From Allorhizobium ampelinum S4 (lineage in GTDB: Bacteria > Pseudomonadota > Alphaproteobacteria > Rhizobiales > Rhizobiaceae), in the NCBI RefSeq assembly GCF_000016285.1, contig NC_011989.1:685001-749000 (forward strand): a DNA stretch of 64,000 nt. Direction: 5' to 3'. Of this stretch, positions 19,459 through 29,166 are shown piece after piece. Under the pieces are notes generated by a model, which worked only from the letters and a program-made list of their open reading frames with translations, was not told the DNA's origin and searched no databases. Made by a program: the position numbers and the translations under genes. Every line of letters begins with the position of its first letter. Positions within the stretch are counted from its first letter, which is position 1.

Positions 19459-20388
19459 ATGGCCGAGCCCGCAACCCTTCCACAAGCCGTTCCTCCGGTC
19501 GTTCGCCAGGCAAGCCGCGCTCGCTGGTTGATTGTCGTCCTCCCCTACCTCTGGCTGGGTTTGTTTTTCCTGGCGCCGTTCTTCATCATCGTGAAGATCG
19601 CGCTATCGGATACGGCCATCGCCATGCCGCCCTATACACCGGTCTTCCAGGGCTTTTCGCAATTGGGCGATTTCCTGTCACAGCTGGATTTCGAGAATTT
19701 CCAGATCCTCGGTGAAGATCCGCTCTATATCGAATCCTATCTGTCGTCGCTGAGGATCGCGGCGATCTCCACCCTGCTGCTGCTGTTGATCGGCTACCCG
19801 ATGGCGCTGGCCATGGCACGCGCCAAGCCGGAACTGCGCCCAACCCTTGTGATGATGGTGATCCTGCCGTTCTGGACCTCCTTCCTGATCCGCGTCTATG
19901 CCTGGATCGGCATCCTGAAGCCGGAAGGGCTTTTGACGCTGCTGCTGCAAAGCCTGCATATCTACGGTCCCGACCAGCAGGTGCATATTTACCAGACCGA
20001 CATCGCCGTCTTTATCGGCATCGTCTATTCCTACCTGCCCTTCATGGTCCTGCCGCTCTATTCGGCTCTGGAGAAGATGGATGGCAGCCTGCTGGAAGCG
20101 GCAAGCGATCTCGGTTGCCCGCCGATCACGGCCTTCTGGCGGATTACCTTTCCGCTGTCCCTGCCGGGGGTGATTGCCGGGTCAATGATCTGCTTCATTC
20201 CGATCACAGGGGAATTCGTCATTCCCGACCTGCTGGGCGGTGCCGACACGTTGATGATCGGCAAGACCATGTGGACGGAGTTTTTCGGCAATCGAGACTG
20301 GCCAGTGGCCTCCGCCGTCGCCATCGTGCTGCTGCTTCTGCTTGTGGTGCCGATCATGATTTTCCAGAACCAGCAAAGCAAAGTGTGA
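19459..20388 (+). CDS. potH: Putrescine ABC transporter permease
   Basis: 309 residues with six hydrophobic spans. The inner-membrane permease EAA loop appears as EAASDLGCPPITAFWRITFPLSLPG. It starts five bases after potG and is followed ten bases later by potI. With PotI it forms the channel of the putrescine importer. The first 25 residues are a cytoplasmic tail rich in proline and arginine. Confidence 0.92.
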   Translation: MAEPATLPQAVPPVVRQASRARWLIVVLPYLWLGLFFLAPFFIIVKIALSDTAIAMPPYTPVFQGFSQLGDFLSQLDFENFQILGEDPLYIESYLSSLRIAAISTLLLLLIGYPMALAMARAKPELRPTLVMMVILPFWTSFLIRVYAWIGILKPEGLLTLLLQSLHIYGPDQQVHIYQTDIAVFIGIVYSYLPFMVLPLYSALEKMDGSLLEAASDLGCPPITAFWRITFPLSLPGVIAGSMICFIPITGEFVIPDLLGGADTLMIGKTMWTEFFGNRDWPVASAVAIVLLLLLVVPIMIFQNQQSKV

Positions 20389-20397
20389 GGGACCGTG

Positions 20398-21213
20398 ATG
20401 AAATCTGGCCGTTTCGATCCCGTTTTTCTCACTTTCGGTTTCGCCTTTCTCTATGTGCCGATCCTGATCCTGGTGATCTTCTCGTTCAATGCGTCGAAGC
20501 TGGTGACGGTCTGGGGCGGGTTCTCCCTGCGCTGGTACCAGGAGATCTGGCAGAACGACAGCCTGATGGATGCTGCCTGGGTCACGCTCAGGGTCGGCCT
20601 CATCTCAGCCAGCCTTGGCACGGTGCTCGGCACCATGGCGGCGCTGGCGCTGGTGCGGTTCGGGCGGTTTCGTGGCCGCATGCTGTTTTCCGGCATGGTC
20701 TATGCGCCGCTGGTCATGCCCGATGTCATCACCGGCCTGTCGCTGCTTTTGCTGTTCGTTGCGCTGAATGTCGATCGCGGCTTGATGACCATTACGCTGG
20801 CCCATACCAGCTTTACCATGTGCTATGTGGCCATCGTCGTGCAATCGCGGCTGGTGACGTTTGATCGCAGTCTGGAAGAGGCGGCGCTCGATCTGGGTTG
20901 CCCGCCGGTCAAGACCTTCTTCCGCATCACCCTGCCGCTAATCCTGCCAGCCGTCGTTTCCGGCTGGATGCTGGCCTTTACCCTGTCGTTGGACGATCTG
21001 GTGATTGCCAGCTTCACCACCGGGCCGGGCGCGACGACGCTGCCGATCAAGATCTATTCGCAGGTGCGTTTGGGTGTGACCCCGGAAATCAACGCGGTTT
21101 GCACCATACTGATTGCCGTTGTGACGCTTGGTGTGATCATCGCCTCCATCGGCACCAAGCGGCGTGAATTGCAGCGTCAGCGCGATGAGCATATTGCCGC
21201 TGCCGGACGGTGA
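20398..21213 (+). CDS. potI: Putrescine ABC transporter permease
   Basis: 271 residues, six spans, with an EAA loop reading EEAALDLGCPPVKTFFRITL. It is the last gene of potFGHI. ATG 20398 is preferred to GTG 20395 because GAGGG is spaced correctly. It converges on the AsmA gene with only about ten bases between the stops and no clear terminator. Together with puuA/puuB at the left of the window, this operon gives a complete putrescine uptake and breakdown route. Confidence 0.92.
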   Translation: MKSGRFDPVFLTFGFAFLYVPILILVIFSFNASKLVTVWGGFSLRWYQEIWQNDSLMDAAWVTLRVGLISASLGTVLGTMAALALVRFGRFRGRMLFSGMVYAPLVMPDVITGLSLLLLFVALNVDRGLMTITLAHTSFTMCYVAIVVQSRLVTFDRSLEEAALDLGCPPVKTFFRITLPLILPAVVSGWMLAFTLSLDDLVIASFTTGPGATTLPIKIYSQVRLGVTPEINAVCTILIAVVTLGVIIASIGTKRRELQRQRDEHIAAAGR

Positions 21214-21222
21214 TGTGAACGA

Positions 21223-23208
21223 TCAAGGCCGGGCTGGCGACAGGATCAGATCCGGCCAGGAACCGCCGATAAACATCCGCAGCGGTGCAAAATTGCCAGC
21301 GACATCACTGGCACTGTTGGCATAAGCAGTGCCGGGGCGGACTTCCGTCGAGAGGGCCAATCCCTTGAAATTATAGGGAATGACACCGGAGAAAGAGGAG
21401 GACTGCACACTGCCCAGCAGATCACCCTTGCCAATATTGATACTGCCATCATCAAGCGTTGCTGACACAGTCAGATTGTCAAATGGCAATTCACCCGTGC
21501 CAGCATCCTGCAATCGGAAAAACTTCTGTTCCGCCGCCTTGCGCCGGATGCCCTCCGGGTTGACGCCGGTGATCCGGCCCGGTCCGGCACTGAGGTCCAA
21601 TGTGCCGGTAATATCCGCTGCACGGGTCTCCCACAGTGCCCGGTTGGTCGCGGCCGAGATCGTCAGGGAGCCGGGCCCCAGCGGCAGGGGGCCATTCAGC
21701 GCCAGTTTGCCTTCGATATCGGAAAGATCGGCATTGGTCAGCGACAGGTCCAGATGGCCGCCTTCGTCGAAGCCGCCATTGCGGCCTTCGAGATGGGCAA
21801 TCAATGTTCCATCGGCCAGCGTGCTATCGGCAATATCGAACACGACGGTGCCATCGGTGGCCAGAATGCTGGCACCCATATCGGTGAGTGTGAAGGGCGC
21901 ATAGGTCGCCTTGCGGGCCGAAAGCGTAAGGTCGAATTCTAGCCAGTCCAGCAGTCCACTTTTCCCGTTATTATGACTGGTGTCGGGCGCCGAGAGCGAG
22001 AAGGCACCAAGAAAGGTCGGAATATCCATCTGCTCAAAGGCCAGTGTGCCACTCAGCTTCGGCTTGCCGCTTTTCGCCTGGGCCATTTCCATCAGTCCGG
22101 TTGCACTGGTATCGTTGGCCGTAAAGGACAAGCTGTCCAGCCTCACCTTGTCGGTCTCCGCCGTCACTGTGGCGTTGACGGAGACTGTGTGCAGCGCTTC
22201 CGTGCCCGGTAGCGTCGCGCCTGTCCAAGCCAGAAGCCCCGGCACGTTGGAAATCGTTAAGCTGAGCTGGCCGGAGGCAAAACGGGCGGGCGCAAGCCCT
22301 GTCTTGCCGCTGAAACTACCCTTCAGGGTCGGTGCGGTCAGGGAAAATTCCGCCTGGCCAACCCCGCCGCCCAGCAGGATCAAGGGCTGGGTGGAGGCAA
22401 AATCCAGCTGGGTGGCAACACCGCCGATGATCATATTGGCATTGCCGATCGCGGGTGCCGACATCACTGGCCAGAACAGATGGGAAAAGATGCTGTCGAT
22501 CACCACCCGGCGCTGTAACGGTTGATCCTCGATGTCGATCCGGCCGTTTTCAATGGTGATCGATCCGATCCGGGCATCATAGGCCTTGTCCAGGCTTTGT
22601 CCGCCCTTGATGCTCTCCTGGACATGAGAAATGGCATCGGAGAGCAGGCCTTGTCCCGCCCAATCGAGATGGCCTTGCGTGTTGCGCCGCATGTAGATGT
22701 GGGGCCGGCTGAGATGGAAATCGTCAAAGACCGGATTGCCCATGGCTGCATGGACCAGTCCGAACGAAGCCGACAGCACGTCGATATGGGCAAGAACGCG
22801 CTTGGCCTTGCCAGCCGTCCCACCAGATTGAGCGGGATCTCGGTCGGTAATGGTAACATCGGGCAGGGTAATGCGCGGCTCTGGCCAGAATTGCAGGCTG
22901 GGCGTTCCTGCGATCTCTACGTCATGGCCGCTCCAGCGGCTGATGGCTTTTTCGATGCTGCCCCGCACCAGGCTGCTGGACACGATATAGGGTGCCGCCA
23001 GCCGGGATGCGACAAAAACGCAAAGTGCAACCGCGATGACGGCAATCGCTGTGCGGGCCAGCCGGGGACCGCGCCAACGCCCGGGCCCTGACCATTTCCG
23101 TTTTGAACCGAGCGTCACATCAGGCCTTTCACATCCGGCGCGAAGAATAAGTCCACTGCCGCCGTTCCGATACAGCAAAGGTCTTTGCCTGGCAATTTCC
23201 TTGGCCAA
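21223..23208 (-). CDS. AsmA-family envelope protein
   Basis: 661 residues from the first start (23208), or about 631 from GTG 23118, which has AAAGG upstream and gives a more typical N-terminus. One membrane anchor (LARTAIAVIAVALCVFVASRLAA) is followed by a long beta-rich periplasmic region with conserved AsmA features (WSGHDVEIAGTPSLQFWPEPRITLPDVTI and a C-terminal GAGELPFDNLTVSATLDDG-like segment). AsmA proteins are linked to phospholipid transport and outer-membrane assembly. It is likely a single gene; the stop nearly abuts that of potI. Confidence 0.85.
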   Translation of the reverse strand: MAKEIARQRPLLYRNGGSGLILRAGCERPDVTLGSKRKWSGPGRWRGPRLARTAIAVIAVALCVFVASRLAAPYIVSSSLVRGSIEKAISRWSGHDVEIAGTPSLQFWPEPRITLPDVTITDRDPAQSGGTAGKAKRVLAHIDVLSASFGLVHAAMGNPVFDDFHLSRPHIYMRRNTQGHLDWAGQGLLSDAISHVQESIKGGQSLDKAYDARIGSITIENGRIDIEDQPLQRRVVIDSIFSHLFWPVMSAPAIGNANMIIGGVATQLDFASTQPLILLGGGVGQAEFSLTAPTLKGSFSGKTGLAPARFASGQLSLTISNVPGLLAWTGATLPGTEALHTVSVNATVTAETDKVRLDSLSFTANDTSATGLMEMAQAKSGKPKLSGTLAFEQMDIPTFLGAFSLSAPDTSHNNGKSGLLDWLEFDLTLSARKATYAPFTLTDMGASILATDGTVVFDIADSTLADGTLIAHLEGRNGGFDEGGHLDLSLTNADLSDIEGKLALNGPLPLGPGSLTISAATNRALWETRAADITGTLDLSAGPGRITGVNPEGIRRKAAEQKFFRLQDAGTGELPFDNLTVSATLDDGSINIGKGDLLGSVQSSSFSGVIPYNFKGLALSTEVRPGTAYANSASDVAGNFAPLRMFIGGSWPDLILSPARP

Positions 23209-23275
23209 TCATCGAGTGGCAATCATGGAGAGCCCACGCAGCATAGGAAATGTCCGGACTGGGATGCCTTGCCGA

Positions 23276-26200
23276 TCATCCCGCCAGAACTCTTGGCGAT
23301 GGGAAGGTGATTTCCACCAGCGTTCCCTCGTTCGGTGTCGATTGAATGGCAAAGCTGGCGCGATTGGCATCCACCATGGCCTTGGTCAGCGGCAATCCAA
23401 GACCGGTGCCGTCGCCGCGCAGCCGTGCGCCGCCGGGAGACACTTGCCGGAACGGCTTCATCGCCTGTTCCAGTTCCGCCCGCGTCATGCCGATCCCGGT
23501 ATCGCGGATGCGGAGGGTTACGCTGCCATTTGGCTCGTAATTGGTGGAAACGATGATCTGCCCACCTGAAGGCGTGAACCGGATGGCATTCGACAGGATG
23601 TTGAGCACGATCTGCTTGATCGACCGCATGTCGGCCACGACATTCGGCACCGATTGCGACAGCGCCGTGCGGATGATCACGCGTTGGCCATTTGCCTGCG
23701 GCTGGACGATGGCGACGGCTTCCGACACCGTCTCGTTCAAGCCAACCGCGATGAAGTCGAGATCCATTTCGCCCGCCTCGATCTTGGAAATATCCAGGAG
23801 ATCGTTGACGATATCCAGCACATGCCGGCCGGAACGGCCGATATCGGCGGCATATTCAGCGTAGCGCCCATGGCCAATCGGCCCGAAGCGCTCATCCGCC
23901 ATGATATCGGCAAAGCCGATAATGGCATTCAGCGGCGTGCGGATTTCATGGCTGACCCGTGCCAGGAAATCGGTCTTATGGGCATTGGCGGTCTCGGCGG
24001 CGCGTTTGGCGCTGCGCAATTCCTCTTCGGTGCGCTTCCATTGGGTAATGTCGCGGATAACAGCGCAAAAGCCGTTGGAAGAGGAGAGGCGACCAATGGT
24101 CATGAACAGCGGAATGAAACCGCCGGAGGATTCCCGGCCGATCACTTCGCGTCCGTCGTTGAGCACGCTGGCAACGCCATGACCGGTCAGCCCGCCCAGA
24201 TAATCGAGGATCGCCCGCTGGCTCTCATGGGCAAACAGCGTCACGAAGGGCTTACCGCGAATATCGTCTTCGTCATAGTTGAACAGCGCACTTGCCGCGC
24301 CGTTCACCGTGCGGATCTCGCCATCGGTGCTGATAGTCACCACGCCATCGGTTGCCGTTTCCAGGATGGAGCGCAGCTCCTCCACCTCGATGCGCAGGCC
24401 GGTATGTTCCACCGCGTCAAGCCGGGTCGGATGGTCCAATCCAGGCTGTGAGCTGTCACCCGCATCGGCAACCGAACGAGGCGTATGGTCCGCAATGACC
24501 GCCTCAGAAGGCTTTGTCGCAGCCTGCGGCACCAGCGCCAGCAGCAAGGCGCTTGCCTCCTCCCAGCGGATCGATTGCAGCCGCGCCGAGACCGGCACCA
24601 GCGCATCATCGGCCCTGACCACGACGAGCCTGCCATCCCGGCGCGCGTCGCCCGTTCCAGGCTGATCGTCTTGCGGATTGTCGCCTTGCACCACGTCGTC
24701 ACGCTGTAAAAGCGCATCCAGCCCACCGGACTGAGCCAATGCGTCGAGATCGGCATAGCCGGTCAGCGCCAGAAATTCCGGATTGGCATGGATCAGGGTA
24801 TCACCGCGATGAGCGAGCAATGCCACGGGCAGCATGTCCAGCACATCAGGCGAAAACACCACATCGCGCGGCGGACGTGGCAGTAGAGCGCCAGGCACGG
24901 ATGCGACCGGCAGGATCATCTCGTCCGCAGCGTTTTTTCCATCCTCTGCGTCATCGTTTGTATTGGCGGAAACCTCATCACCAGCAGAGGGAGCAGGGAA
25001 ATCGACGACGGTCTCATCCAGCTCGTCCCCTTCCTGTTCAGAAACGACGTCAGTCAGATCGTCGCCATCTTCGGCGCTTGTTGACTCGTCGCTTACCTCC
25101 GCATTGGCCTTTTCACTGGCCTGCGATGCCGATAGATCGGTGTCTGGATCTGGTTTTGTGTTGTCATTCTCAGGCAGGCTGTCGCGCTCGGCACGTGGCG
25201 AAGGCACTGTTGTATCCGTCGCTTCGGGTGTCGCATGGTCGGCGCTGGCATCCGGCGTCTGCGTTTCGGCATTTGCTGCGTCAACAGGGGATGGGTTTTG
25301 GTCTTCGACAGTGGCTTTGTCGTCACGTCCCGTGTCGGTATGTCCCTTTTTGGACGATAGATCGCGGCTGCCGTCAGCGGATTTTGCACCGAGTGCGTCC
25401 AATCGGCGGGCAATTTCCTGAAAGGTCGCATGTTCAGCGGGGCTCAAGCCTTCGCGGCCGAAATGGCGAGGCTTGAGTTGAACGATGTTTTCCGCCTGAG
25501 GAAGGGGGGCTGGAGCGCTGATGACCAAGGCCGGCACCTCTTCCCGTTCCGGCTCCTGTTCTTCCACCCGTTCTGGCGCAGGGATGGTATCAGCCTTTTC
25601 GACCTCTGCCGGAGCAGCGGGGGCATCGTCACGCATGTCTTCCTGAGGATCGGCTTGCGCCGCTTGCTCGGTCGTGCCGGTCTGATTGAGAGGGGTGCTT
25701 AAGGTCAGTCCCACCTTGTCGGTATCTTCGATGCAATCGGCCAGACGAACGACGCCAAAGCCCCGGAAGCCATCAAAATCGCGATTGCGGGTATAGGTCG
25801 GCAAGGCGGCCAGATCGACCGGCACTTTCAAGCTGGTGCCTTCAATCGGCCAGTAGATCGTTTTGCCGGACCAGGTATCGCGCTTTTTCAGCAATTCGAC
25901 GATCTTGCCATCGGGATCGAGATTGAACAGGGCAGCAAGATCGGCAAAGGTCTGGCCTTCGATGGCCGCCGACCGCGGGCCGACCGCCTTGCCAAATTCC
26001 GGCGAGACTTCGCTGAAACAGCCGAGTGCATCGACCTTCCAGACGAACCGTGCCGCCCGCATGGTCGGTGCGAAGGCGAAATCCTCCTCGGTGTTCTCCT
26101 GTTGCCGTGCGGCCTGTCCGCTACCGGTTTCCGGCCGTTCGGGCGTTTCTTCCTCGGAATGCGGCGCGTAGTCCGTCTCGCCCTCTTCGTCCTGCTCAAA

Positions 26201-27508
26201 AGCGTCCGAAGAGGATGTGCTGGTCTCGGCTTGGCTCTCCTCAGACTGATCAGCGGGGTCAGCTGTGGCGGCGATCGCCTCCGGTTCTGCGGGCTCCTCT
26301 AGGTGGGTATCGTCCTCGGCTTCGATCTCATCCTGTTCGACACCGGCATTTAGATCCGAATCTGGCAGATCCGCGCTGGCTTGACGATCCTCTGTCAATG
26401 TCGCGTCGGACGTGGCAGGAGGCTGTTCCGCTTCAGGATGGCTTTCCTCGGGAACGGACAGTTCTTCAGGCAAGTCCTCGTCTTCAGGGAAGGGCTCGTC
26501 TTCAGGCGCGGGCTCGCCAATGGCATGATCGTCCGGCTGCGGGCTCAGCGCATCCGCTTGGGACAGGTCTTCCGGCTCAGGTTCCAACTCGTGGATGCTG
26601 CCCAGGGCTTCGACCACATCCTCGAAAGTCTCTGTGGGCGTTGTTTCCTCGGACTTGGCTTCCTCGTGCTCGGCCTCTTCAACCTCAACAGCGATTGTAT
26701 CTGCGGCTGGAAAAGTCTCAGACGGGGGAGGCTCAGCAGCGGCCACCGCTGGCTCTGTTGAAACCTGCGGTTCGTGGACCTGTGGAGCGGTTACGGAAGC
26801 CGGGGTGGGCTGCTCCTCAGTAAACCCATCCGACGCATCCAGCGTTCCCAGCAGGGTTTCCACTGCAAACAGCAGGAACATTGCTGGGTCGTCGGCAATT
26901 CTGCCCAGTGCAGCTGGCAGGTTGCCGCGTGCTGTCGGAATAGGCCGCTTCATCAGGCCGCCGGGCTGGACTTGCGCCATCTGCACGATGGTTTCAATGG
27001 TGCGTGGCGTAATGCCGAGCCGGTCGAAATTGCCGGATGCACGGATCACTGCGCCCTTGCTGTCCAGAAGAGCCATATGGGTATCAGGGTCCTCGAAGCC
27101 GCGCAGCAGTGCTTCGCTGCGGGCCGAGGCGTCCCGGTAGCTGACCGGCATGGAAAACAGGATGACCACTTCGCCGGGGCGGATCTCGAGCCGTTCCAGC
27201 TGGGCTTCGACAGGCACAAGACGAAAGCCCGAACCGGCTCGCACCACCAACCGGCGCGCTTCGCCCGTTGTCTTCAATTGCCGGGCCATGGCGGCGATCT
27301 GCCGGAAGGTGACATCCTGGCGCGGTGGCCCCTGGTCGAGGAAATCGTAAACAGAAGCCGTTCCGAAGAAACCTGCTCCGGCGCCATTGGCCCAAAGCAC
27401 CCGTTCCAGATCCAGTGAAAACAGCGCAAGTGCATCTCCACGCGCAAACCTGGCCCTGACCGCGCTGTGCACGGCGATATCAATGAAAGGGTATTGGATA
27501 GCGGGCAT
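23276..27508 (-). CDS. Very large PAS-containing sensor histidine kinase, PdhS/PleC/DivJ-like
   Basis: About 1410 residues from ATG 27508; GTG 27538 would add ten. Order: an N-terminal PAS-like region (1-130); a long acidic low-complexity linker rich in Glu, Asp, Pro and Ala (about 230-470, again 610-900); a PAS domain near 890-990; a second PAS near 1090-1200; then an H box SHEIRTPLNAIIGFADIM, N box NILSNAIRFTP, and G boxes DTGIGM and GTGLGLPL. The kinase core resembles PleC/DivJ/PdhS enzymes that phosphorylate DivK and control the alphaproteobacterial cell cycle. There is no membrane span, so it is probably cytoplasmic and localised by the linker. The exact orthologue is uncertain. Confidence 0.82.
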   Translation of the reverse strand: MPAIQYPFIDIAVHSAVRARFARGDALALFSLDLERVLWANGAGAGFFGTASVYDFLDQGPPRQDVTFRQIAAMARQLKTTGEARRLVVRAGSGFRLVPVEAQLERLEIRPGEVVILFSMPVSYRDASARSEALLRGFEDPDTHMALLDSKGAVIRASGNFDRLGITPRTIETIVQMAQVQPGGLMKRPIPTARGNLPAALGRIADDPAMFLLFAVETLLGTLDASDGFTEEQPTPASVTAPQVHEPQVSTEPAVAAAEPPPSETFPAADTIAVEVEEAEHEEAKSEETTPTETFEDVVEALGSIHELEPEPEDLSQADALSPQPDDHAIGEPAPEDEPFPEDEDLPEELSVPEESHPEAEQPPATSDATLTEDRQASADLPDSDLNAGVEQDEIEAEDDTHLEEPAEPEAIAATADPADQSEESQAETSTSSSDAFEQDEEGETDYAPHSEEETPERPETGSGQAARQQENTEEDFAFAPTMRAARFVWKVDALGCFSEVSPEFGKAVGPRSAAIEGQTFADLAALFNLDPDGKIVELLKKRDTWSGKTIYWPIEGTSLKVPVDLAALPTYTRNRDFDGFRGFGVVRLADCIEDTDKVGLTLSTPLNQTGTTEQAAQADPQEDMRDDAPAAPAEVEKADTIPAPERVEEQEPEREEVPALVISAPAPLPQAENIVQLKPRHFGREGLSPAEHATFQEIARRLDALGAKSADGSRDLSSKKGHTDTGRDDKATVEDQNPSPVDAANAETQTPDASADHATPEATDTTVPSPRAERDSLPENDNTKPDPDTDLSASQASEKANAEVSDESTSAEDGDDLTDVVSEQEGDELDETVVDFPAPSAGDEVSANTNDDAEDGKNAADEMILPVASVPGALLPRPPRDVVFSPDVLDMLPVALLAHRGDTLIHANPEFLALTGYADLDALAQSGGLDALLQRDDVVQGDNPQDDQPGTGDARRDGRLVVVRADDALVPVSARLQSIRWEEASALLLALVPQAATKPSEAVIADHTPRSVADAGDSSQPGLDHPTRLDAVEHTGLRIEVEELRSILETATDGVVTISTDGEIRTVNGAASALFNYDEDDIRGKPFVTLFAHESQRAILDYLGGLTGHGVASVLNDGREVIGRESSGGFIPLFMTIGRLSSSNGFCAVIRDITQWKRTEEELRSAKRAAETANAHKTDFLARVSHEIRTPLNAIIGFADIMADERFGPIGHGRYAEYAADIGRSGRHVLDIVNDLLDISKIEAGEMDLDFIAVGLNETVSEAVAIVQPQANGQRVIIRTALSQSVPNVVADMRSIKQIVLNILSNAIRFTPSGGQIIVSTNYEPNGSVTLRIRDTGIGMTRAELEQAMKPFRQVSPGGARLRGDGTGLGLPLTKAMVDANRASFAIQSTPNEGTLVEITFPSPRVLAG

Positions 27509-27637
27509 GGTCAACCTGTCGAGCTTTTTCGCCGGCACTGTTCTGAATTAACAGATTTTTAATAACTTCGCACCCCCTCCGGGTCCAGCGAAGAGCGCCT
27601 CTATCGCTAAACAGGGTTAATCTCGACAATTATTTTA

Positions 27638-27670
27638 TTGTGCATCGCAACATAATATTGCAATGCACAA
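27638..27670. promoter_or_regulatory. 13-bp inverted repeat upstream of the phasin gene
   Basis: Arms TTGTGCATCGCAA (27638-27650) and TTGCAATGCACAA (27658-27670) match with one mismatch across a 7-base spacer. The site lies 73 bp before the phasin start. PhaR/AniA-type repressors bind TGC/GCA-rich dyads before phasin genes, so this is a likely operator. Confidence 0.65.
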
Positions 27671-27742
27671 TAAACGCTGTTATATGGCCTTTATCGAAAA
27701 ACACCGGGCTGCAACGATCGGCCCCTTCCAAGGAGTTCCATC

Positions 27743-28192
27743 ATGGCTACCAATTCGAAATCCACCCCTTTCTCTGCTGCTGCCTTCGACCCTGCAAAGA
27801 TTTCCGACAGCCTGCGCGACTTCACCGAGAAGGGCGCTGCTCAGTCCAAGGAAGCCTATGCCAAGATGAAGACCGCTGCCGAAGACGCCACCAAGACGGT
27901 TGAAGCCACCTTGCAGAGCGCCCAGAGCGGCAGCATGGAACTTGGCCTCAAGGCAATCGACGCCCTGCGCACCAATGCCGAGTTGTCCCTGTCGCACATG
28001 GAAGCCCTGATGGGCGTCAAGTCTGTTGCTGAGCTGGTCGAATTGCAGACCGCCTTCATCCGCAAGCAGGCTGAAGTCACCGTCGAGCAGGCCAAGGCCA
28101 TGCAGGAAACCGTCAAGAAGGTTGCCGAAACCGTGGCAAAGCCCGGCAAGGAAGCCGCTGAAAAGGCAATGTCCAGCTTCAAGGTCTCCTGA
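27743..28192 (+). CDS. Phasin-family protein
   Basis: 149 residues, almost entirely helical and rich in Ala, Lys and Glu, with the phasin_2-type core (NAELSLSHMEALMGVKSVAELVELQTAFIRKQAEVTVEQ). Phasins coat polyhydroxyalkanoate granules and control their size. AAGGAG sits upstream of ATG 27743. The clear operator-like dyad and a terminator on either side mark a monocistronic, strongly expressed unit. Confidence 0.9.
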   Translation: MATNSKSTPFSAAAFDPAKISDSLRDFTEKGAAQSKEAYAKMKTAAEDATKTVEATLQSAQSGSMELGLKAIDALRTNAELSLSHMEALMGVKSVAELVELQTAFIRKQAEVTVEQAKAMQETVKKVAETVAKPGKEAAEKAMSSFKVS

Positions 28193-28222
28193 TCTTTTCG
28201 GTCACATATTGATGAAGATGAG

Positions 28223-28248
28223 AGGGTCGGTTCGTCCGGCCCTTTTTA
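28223..28248 (+). terminator. Terminator after the phasin gene
   Basis: Stem GGGTCGG / CCGGCCC (one G-T pair) with a five-base loop, followed by TTTTTATT, 30 bases after the phasin stop codon. Confidence 0.85.
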
Positions 28249-28357
28249 TTGCCGTCGCGGCCAGTGATCTGTAAATAAATGGGGAAGCGCAAAAAGGGGC
28301 TTGAAAAATTCTCCCACGCCCCGTATGTGACCCCTCGAAAGCGCTAGCGCTTGATGT

Positions 28358-28434
28358 GCGGTTGTAGCTCAGTTGGTTAGAGCGCAGGTTTGTGGCACCT
28401 GAGGTCGGAGGTTCGAGACCCCCCAACCGTACCA
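28358..28434 (+). tRNA. tRNA-His (anticodon GTG)
   Basis: A 77-base cloverleaf. The acceptor GCGGTTG pairs with CAACCGT, the D arm is GCTCAGTTGGTTAGAGC, the anticodon loop TTGTGGC reads GTG, the T loop is TTCGAGA, and an encoded CCA ends the gene. The base before CCA is A, and there is no extra G paired to a C73, which is the arrangement known from a clade of Alphaproteobacteria. Confidence 0.95.
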
Positions 28435-28497
28435 TTTCTTCCACAATATTTTCAGATCATCTGCTTGCGGACCGTTTGTTCGGTTTCGTTTTGAATA

Positions 28498-29166
28498 TTA
28501 CATCTGTCCCGTCACCAGATAATACACGCCCGCGACCACGATGAGCCCGCCCAGCGCGCGGACCACCATGCCGTTGTAGAGCCGGCCCAGCCCGTAGCCG
28601 ATGGCGATGCCGAGGATGTGGATCATGCCGGTGGCGACGACGAAGCCGACAGTGTAGGCGGCGGGGTCGGTGGCGTTGGGGGCCATTTTGCCATGGGGAT
28701 AGCCATGGAACAGCGCAAACAGTGCGATGATCGCCAGGGAGGCAAATTCGGGGGCTTTCCAGTTGGCGGCGATGGCAGCGCCCAGCGCCAGTAGCGAGAG
28801 CGCTATGCCGCCGGAAATCACCGGGTCGGGAATGTCGGCCAGCATGCCAATCACGCCGCCGATGCACATGATCAGCGGGAAGGTGGCGGGCAGGGTCCAG
28901 ACAGAGCGTCCCCCCATTTGCGCACCCCAGAGACCGACGGCCAGCATGGCCAGGAAGTGATCGGCCCCCAGCAGCGGATGCTCGAACCCGCTGCCGAAGC
29001 CGCCCATGGGGCCACCCAGAACATGGGCAAAGGCCGGCGTGGCGCTGCCTGCAAAGCCCAGCAAGGTGATCATCAGGCGCAAGGGTAATCCGTTGATTGC
29101 TCTGAAACGTCTCAGAAAATGCTCTTGGAAATGGCCCGGAATTTTCCTTGGATGAAATGGGGTCAT
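28498..29166 (-). CDS. HupE/UreJ-family metal permease (paralogue 1)
   Basis: 222 residues with a hydrophobic leader ending AFA|HVLGGPMGGF and about six to seven membrane spans. The HupE motif HX5DH is present as HPLLGADH, and the second metal motif as FHGYPHGK. HupE/UreJ proteins move nickel, and related ones cobalt. The start has AAGG upstream; an internal Met (29073) would give a shorter leader. A divergent paralogue lies 242 bp away. No urease or hydrogenase genes are in the window. Confidence 0.85.
   Translation of the reverse strand: MTPFHPRKIPGHFQEHFLRRFRAINGLPLRLMITLLGFAGSATPAFAHVLGGPMGGFGSGFEHPLLGADHFLAMLAVGLWGAQMGGRSVWTLPATFPLIMCIGGVIGMLADIPDPVISGGIALSLLALGAAIAANWKAPEFASLAIIALFALFHGYPHGKMAPNATDPAAYTVGFVVATGMIHILGIAIGYGLGRLYNGMVVRALGGLIVVAGVYYLVTGQM

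Noticed and set aside
18237..19460. A 407-codon open frame antisense to potG
   Set aside because: It mirrors potG exactly; codon bias of the forward gene explains its length.
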